Positions 56,349-64,000 of a stretch of DNA of 64,000 nt are shown here, piece by piece. The stretch's first letter is position 1. Each line of letters begins with the position of its first letter. The notes below the pieces were generated by a model, which saw only the letters and a list, made by a program, of their open reading frames with translations, had not been told where the DNA came from and ran no database searches. The stretch lies in NCBI GenBank assembly GCA_963573385.1, contig CAUYLG010051967.1, forward strand, positions 78,413-142,412, read 5' to 3'. The DNA comes from Cacajao melanocephalus. Taxonomy: Eukaryota > Chordata > Mammalia > Primates > Pitheciidae. The position numbers and the translations under genes were made by a program.

Positions 56349-56463
56349 GGCTGGGCACAGCGGCTCACACCTGCAGCAATCCCAGCACTTTGGGAGGCTG
56401 AGGTGGGCAGAGCATGTAAGGTCAGAAGTCTGAGACCAGCCTGGCCAACATGGTGAAACCAAC

Positions 56464-56501
<38 letters not shown>

Positions 56502-56675
56502 GCCAGGTGTGGTGGCACATGCTTGCAATCTCAGCTACTAGGGTGGCTGAGGCAGGAGGATGGCTTGAAAACCCAGGAGGCAGAGGTTACAGTGAGCTGA
56601 GATAGTTCCATTGCACTGGAGCCTGGGCAACAGCAAAACTGTCTCAAAAAAAAAAAAAAGAAAGAAAAAGAAAAA
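56349..56675 (+). mobile_element. Alu, full dimer, forward, 34-A mid-linker
   Basis: TSD GATATAACTT (56334-56343) against GATATCACTT (56676-56685). The mid-linker has grown to an uninterrupted run of 34 A (56466-56499), and about 12 bases of left arm beside it are gone. Confidence 0.95.
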
Positions 56676-56685
56676 GATATCACTT

Positions 56686-57345
56686 GGTTTTTCCTGCCAG
56701 TCATATATTGAAGATTTAATTATCCTATCAAATTATTTCCCCAATCAAAGAAAGAATACTGACTAGGTCAAACCTGGGAGTAATTTCTGATGTGTGATGC
56801 GTTCCTCTCTCTCATCCTAGAAACGGAGTCAGCCAGTTCACAGAATGCTTTACCCAGCTCTTATTTCCTTCTCCTTCACGGTGGCTAAATCATACCATAT
56901 TTTTGTTCTCGGCTTGAATATCACTCTTGTCTTAGCGTTGCCTATTCCACAGAAAGACAGAGAAAATCATTCTGTTCTCTACTTTACTTACAGACCCCCA
57001 TCAATCTGTAATACATTTACTTGCTTGGTTACATGACACCCTCCTCCAGTAGTTTACAACCTCCCTAAGAGCAGCCCTAAGCTGATTTTTTCGCTGTGCC
57101 TTAATCAGCCATTCAGACACTCATCCATTTACAGGGTATACCAAGAAATGAAGGATGCATTTCAACACAGCACAGAATACAGTCAGAACTACCAAAATGT
57201 TTAACTTTCTTAAAGCACGAGTGACTCGGCAAAAAAAAGACAACATAACGAATAAACAGCGACTGCTAGTTGTAAAGAGGCTAAAAAGTCGCAAAGAGAC
57301 TAAAAGACATGAACAACTGCAATATATAAAACTTGGCTACATATT
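56686..57345. other. Unique sequence, possible L2 scrap
   Basis: 56,900-56,960 ('ggcttgaatatcactcttg') may be an L2 fragment. A 72-codon lysine/arginine-rich frame at 57,155-57,373 runs into the next Alu and is not supported. Confidence 0.4.
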
Positions 57346-58140
<795 letters not shown>

Positions 58141-58149
58141 AAAGCTGTC

Positions 58150-58300
58150 ATCTTTTTTGTTTTTTATTTTTGTCTCTCTGGCTGGAGTGCCGTGGTGCAC
58201 ACATAGCTCACTGCAGCGTTGAATTTCTGGGCTCAAGTAATTGATCCTTCAGCCTCAGCCTCCCAGATAGCTGGGACTACAAGCACATTCACTATTCCTA
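58150..58300 (-). mobile_element. Right-arm-only Alu (FRAM-like), reverse, diverged
   Basis: T-rich tail then a single arm ('ctctggctggagtgccgtgg' to 'gctgggactacaagcac'). Old. The TSD is not readable. Confidence 0.8.
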
Positions 58301-58604
58301 GCCCCAAGGTAGTCTTTTCTGATAGGAATCTTCTAGACTTGTGTTTGGGGATAGGTATTGGGGGAGGGTACAAGCCTAGCTGCCAGTTTTCGGGAATCAA
58401 AGTGGGAGGACGGCTGGGTATCCCAGTGTCCTGGATGCAGATTTTCAGCAGGTGCCTCAGCCCTCTCCCCATCACACACAGCCGAGCCTGCCAGCCTCTA
58501 GAGCAGCACTTCACACACTATCTACGGGGAAGGAGCAGTTTTTAAACTCCCATTCTGTCAGGGACATGTACATGGTTCTGCTGGGCATGACTAGTCTACA
58601 GTAG
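58301..58604. other. Unique spacer
   Basis: No gene or repeat recognised. Confidence 0.45.
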
Positions 58605-58672
58605 TTTTTCACTTTAAATAGGTGAATTGTGTGGCATGTGAATGATGGCTCAGTAAAGCTGCTCTGAGGAGT
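58605..58672 (+). mobile_element. L1 3'-terminal scrap, forward
   Basis: 'actttaaataggtgaattg' and 'gatggctcagtaaagctgct' match the last roughly 60 bases of old L1 3'UTRs. Confidence 0.65.
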
Positions 58673-58950
58673 TTCTGGAGTCGATTGCCGGTGTCTGACT
58701 GCCGTTCTCCCGTGTCATCACTGTTGAGTGTGGAAGCCTCCAGCATACCTTCTGCACGGGGCTCCTCAATCATCACCACACAGGACATTGCATCTGAAGG
58801 GACACATCTGTTCTTAATCAAATGATTATTTAATTAAGGGACTGCTACTGGCTTCATTTGGGGATGTCAGTACCTTAAAATGATGTTTATCAAGTCAGAC
58901 AGATAAATAAACTGGCTTAGCTCTACTCTCTTATTCCCATGGAAATCATT
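58673..58950. other. Unique spacer
   Basis: No gene or repeat recognised. TTAATTAA at 58,832. Confidence 0.4.
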
Positions 58951-58962
58951 TTATTTATTTAC

Positions 58963-59226
58963 TTTTTTGAGACAGAGTTGCACGCAGTGGCTCAGGCTGA
59001 TCTTGGCTCACTGCAACCTCCACCTCTCAGGTTCAAGCGATTCTCCTGCCTCAGCCTCCCAAGTAGCTGGGATTACAGGCACCTGCCACCACGCCCAGAT
59101 AATTTTTTGTATTTGGTTTCGCCATGTTGGTCAGGCTGGTCTCCAAAGAACTTCTGGGCTCAAGCGATCTGCCTACCTCTACCTCCGAAAGTCCTGGGAT
59201 TACAGGTGTGAGCCACTGCACCTGGC
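58963..59226 (-). mobile_element. Alu, reverse, with internal deletions
   Basis: Loses about 15 bases near the start and about 20 in the 'tttttagtagagacgggg' part. TATTTATTT at both edges is the likely TSD. Confidence 0.92.
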
Positions 59227-59334
59227 TATTTATTTTTTAAAAGCTAATTTTTAAAAATATATATTTTTAAATTCATAGTAAATAATACGAAAAGCACCAA
59301 CCTACTTACATGTATTCTAAATGAGGATGCAAAC

Positions 59335-59440
59335 CCAGTTCATGCATTTATTCAACAAATAATACTGAGCATTCACAATGTGCTGGCTCTTCTACCAGAT
59401 TCTGCAAATGCAATAGACAGCAAATCCCAGGGAGAAGACA
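59335..59440 (-). repeat. L2 3' end, reverse
   Basis: 'catttattcaacaaataata' then 'cacaatgtgctggctcttc' match the reverse L2/MIR-type 3' end. Confidence 0.65.
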
Positions 59441-59657
59441 GCTGAATAATAAGCCTTCCAGTCAAGATGGACACATCTTTCAAAGGACAGAAATCTCCCT
59501 ATCAAAGGAATTGGGACTGTTTTAACTATTGAGAGTTCAGAGAAATTTCTACATATCTTGTTTTCACCCTTTGAAAACTCAAGATTGATTTTTTAAGCTT
59601 ATGTGAGCATTAGAACAACCTTAACAAATAGAAAAAAAGAAATGTACAACAATTCTG
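59441..59657. other. Unique spacer
   Basis: No gene or repeat recognised. Confidence 0.4.
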
Positions 59658-59812
59658 GGCCAGGCATGGTGGCTCATGCTTGTAATCCCAGCACTTTGGG
59701 AGGCCGAGGTGGGAAGATTGCCTGAGCTCGGGAGGTCAAGGCTGCGGTGAGCTATGATCATGCCATGCACTCCAGCCTGGGCAGCAGAGGGAGACTCTGT
59801 CTCAAAATACAA
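59658..59812 (+). mobile_element. Monomer-sized Alu: left 5' part joined to right 3' part
   Basis: 'cagcactttgggaggccgag' (left arm) passes directly into 'gaggtcaaggctgcggtgag' (right arm). This is either a deletion between homologous arm positions or a FAM-type monomer. Confidence 0.85.
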
Positions 59813-59842
59813 ACACACAACACACACACACACACACACACC
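59813..59842. repeat. (CA)n microsatellite
   Basis: About 15 CA units at the tail of the preceding Alu, a typical birthplace for such repeats. Confidence 0.92.
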
Positions 59843-59906
59843 CAAAAAATTTCTGCCACCCGCCTTGCCATCCAATTTCATACCATTTCTCCACTCCACC
59901 CATTTT

Positions 59907-60799
<893 letters not shown>

Positions 60800-60960
60800 A
60801 GGCAAGTCATGATTCAAATCTCAATGAAGCCATGAACATGAGTGGCATCTTGACAAGTCTCTTAATGTCTCTGAGTTGTTTCATCACCAGTAAATGGGGA
60901 ATAATAATCCCCCACTTGCAGTACGTTGCAGAGATCATGCTATGAAGTCTCACACAGCTC
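60800..60960 (+). repeat. MIR, forward
   Basis: 'acaagtctcttaatgtctct' and 'ccagtaaatggggaataata' are in MIR order. Confidence 0.78.
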
Positions 60961-61191
60961 TGCTGCTCAATGCACGATGGCTTGCACTGTAGCTAGGACA
61001 CTTACTCTTTTCTTAGGGGCTATGACCCCCCACAAAGTCTAAGATTTAGCTTTGTTATTCTCATCTGTCATCCACAGCAAGTTAACTGGGGGGGGATACT
61101 TTGTAGATTTGTGCTTTACTTATTTCAATATTTTTCTCTTTTTCTGATGGTAAAAGAAATACATCCTTGTAACAAAAATACAAGCCTTGTA
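60961..61191. other. Unique spacer
   Basis: No gene or repeat recognised. A 9-G run near 61,088. Confidence 0.4.
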
Positions 61192-61477
61192 GGCTGGGCG
61201 CGGTGGCTCACGCCTGTAATCTCAGCACTTTGGGAGTTGAGGCAGCTTGAACCCAGGGGTTCGACACCAGTCTGGCCAACATGATGAAACCCTATCTTTA
61301 CCAAAAATATGAAAATTTAGCCAGGTGTGGTGGTGCACACCTGCGGTCCCAGCTACGTGGGAAGCTGAGGTGGGAGGATCGCTAGAGCTCGGGAAGTTGA
61401 GGCTACAGTGAGCCATGATTGCGCCACTGTACTGCAGCCTGGGTGACAGGGCGAGACCCTGTGTCAAAAAAAAAAAG
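61192..61477 (+). mobile_element. Alu (AluJ-like), forward, left-arm deletion
   Basis: About 25 bases are missing after 'ctttgggag'. The right arm is AluJ-like ('ggatcgctagagctcggga'). Confidence 0.92.
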
Positions 61478-62003
61478 AAAATTAAAACTAAAGTTAAAAT
61501 ATTGTAGAAAATAATATTAAACAGAATTTTAAATTTTCCTTAATTCTGTCATTCAAAGATAATTGCTACAAACAGTTTGGTGTTTATTAGGAGTACGTCA
61601 AATGGCTCTAATTAGATTCAATCGATGACCACGTTTTAAATGTCTCCCTCCCTTTCTCCTCATTTCTCACAGCACAAGCTGAGTCATGGGTGAGCTCCTT
61701 CGAACGTGGCCTGTGGCCAGGTCTTAGACATAGCCCTGTCTGGGAAGATGGGCAAGCTCGGGCAGCCCTCTCCAGTCCTCTCTGGAATCCACTGCCAGTT
61801 TCCTCCCTCTGGGCAGAGGAAGGGCAAGGAGGAGGGTGGAGGTGGAATGGAGCCGTGGCCATAGCTACCTGCTGAGCGTTCCACACTTACCCCCTGGGTG
61901 CCCGGGGCGAAGTGAGTGAAAACACCTGTGAAGCAGCCAAGTATGGAAACATCATTGCAAACACCAGAAACAGGGTGTTGGCAAAATGCTGTCTGTACAT
62001 ATC
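61478..62003. other. Unique sequence
   Basis: AT-rich to 61,620, then ordinary. A 108-codon minus frame has no domain. Nothing supported. Confidence 0.45.
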
Positions 62004-62060
62004 TACACACACACAGTCACACACACACACACACACAATTACACATGATTGTGTGTGTGA
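62004..62060. repeat. (CA)n followed by (TG)n, forming a hairpin
   Basis: The CA run at 62,005-62,037 is followed by a short TG run. CACACACACAAT (62028-62039) pairs exactly with ATTGTGTGTGTG (62048-62059) across 8 bases. Confidence 0.9.
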
Positions 62061-62789
62061 GCAGTTCTTCCCTTCCCCACCCATTAACAAGCTCATTTCC
62101 TTACGGGAAACTTAGCTGCAGATGCTGGTGTTTATATATGACAGACCAACATTTCTCTGCAGGAGACCTTCTACCTACACAAATTAGCCCAGAGTTACAA
62201 AGAAAAATCCTACTGGTGATAATAAATGGTCCTTTATACCAGAAGGGTCTGGCATTATACTAGAGGGCTTCAACTAGGCAAAGGCCTCTGGGCCCTCTGG
62301 CCTTTAATAGCCCTGCATTCACCACGAGCAACAGTGCCCCAGACCCTCCACACCTTCAATGCAGAGCTGACTGTGCTGCAGAGGTGCAGCCTCCTGCGAC
62401 ACCGCTTGGTGTTCGTTGCTAATGGTAACTCCCACTAATACGTTCGCCTCTTCCTCGGCTTCTAAGATCCTATCTCCTCCATGAAATGTTCTTGGCCAAT
62501 GGCAGGAGAAGTGGAACTTTCACTTGGCCCTACTTTGTCTCAAGGTACAATGACTTCAAGACTTCTTCAATTCATCATATACGAGGAACAGCTCCTTGGT
62601 TTTATGTAACATGAATAATATGTGCTGCCTTTATTCTTTGATTTGTCTGACCTATTTTCACTTGTTTGTTCCTTATAATCTTAATGTCTGTCCATGTCAG
62701 ACTATATTCTCCTGTGTCACTATGTTCTTAGTACAACCCTTGGTATCCTGGGTAAACAGAGGGAAACTCAAAAGCCTGTCTGTAAGAAA
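62061..62789. other. Unique sequence
   Basis: About 730 bases. Short frames only, no family recognised. Confidence 0.45.
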
Positions 62790-62990
62790 ACTTATAATAA
62801 TAGCAACACTAAGATTTATTGAGTGCCACACACTCTTATAAGTACTTTACATGCATTAACCCGTTTAGTGCTCATAGCAACCCTGTCAGGAAGCTACCAT
62901 TATCATTTACATGCTACACATGAGGAAACTGAGGCACAGAAAGGCTAACTGACTTGCACAAAGTCACAGAGACGGTGGAACCAGACATCA
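62790..62990 (-). repeat. MIR, reverse, near full length
   Basis: 'actaagatttattgagtgcc', 'tgcattaacccgtttagtg' and 'acatgaggaaactgaggca' are in reverse-MIR order with low divergence for the family. Confidence 0.9.
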
Positions 62991-63153
62991 CCCAGAAACC
63001 CACAACCTACAACTGCCAACAATTTAGTGTTTCACCTTCCGTGTTCCCCCTTTGTATACAAAGGCATTTTGTTTTATTTTAGAAAACTGGGATCATAATT
63101 ACACTTAATAGGCATGTTATTTGGTTTAGGGTATAAATTTGTAAACGTTGTGA
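62991..63153. other. Unique spacer
   Basis: No gene or repeat recognised. Confidence 0.4.
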
Positions 63154-63165
63154 CATGACTTTTAA

Positions 63166-63468
<303 letters not shown>

Positions 63469-63497
63469 CATGACTTTTAATTTGTGAATTCTGCCAC

Positions 63498-64000
<503 letters not shown>

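Overview
This window is almost certainly human, or another catarrhine primate. It holds about 75 Alu SINEs in both orientations, with many intact poly-A tails and target-site duplications (TSDs). It also holds old L1, L2 and MIR copies, a solitary ERV1-type LTR, microsatellites, and two CpG islands in otherwise CpG-poor DNA. I see nothing bacterial or viral in organisation, and no CRISPR array, operon or tRNA/rRNA gene. I could not support any protein-coding exon. Almost every long open frame is a translated Alu or a frame kept open by high GC. The sequence is best read as intronic or intergenic DNA around two candidate promoters.

Layout. 1-2.0 kb: two inverted Alus, unique sequence and a forward Alu. 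2.0-8.1 kb: one very old reverse-strand L1, with 3'UTR, endonuclease-region and ORF1 remnants, cut up by about nine Alu pieces. 8.2-11.2 kb: nested and tandem forward Alus and an L1-type 3' end. 11.2-15.8 kb: Alu-free DNA with MIR and L2 relics leading into a strong CpG island (about 14.88-15.55 kb), the best gene-start candidate. 15.8-21.3 kb: scattered Alus and MIRs. 21.5-24.6 kb: a second old reverse-strand L1 split by Alus. 25-29.6 kb: mostly unique, with a DNA-transposon-like fossil near 29.1 kb. 29.9-31.15 kb: a reverse-strand solo LTR holding two opposed Alus. 32-36 kb: free Alu monomers, a split MIR with a perfect hairpin, and an L2 carrying a long AT-looped inverted repeat. 36-48.5 kb: alternating Alus and unique blocks. 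48.5-57.3 kb: low Alu density. 57.35-58.14 kb: a second, smaller CpG island fused to an Alu that has no poly-A tail. 58.1-64 kb: Alus, MIR/L2 relics and CA repeats, ending in three tandem reverse Alus.

How the parts act together: the only likely functional elements are the two CpG islands, which are probable transcription starts. The transposable elements give a readable insertion history: nested insertions, repeated insertion at one target, and free left- and right-arm Alu monomers with their own TSDs. Several inverted repeats are not explained by known repeat families. The most striking is an imperfect arm of about 55 bp at 35,174-35,312. Repeat-family calls come from sequence recognition, not from a RepeatMasker run, and outer boundaries are good to about 5-20 bases unless a TSD fixes them.
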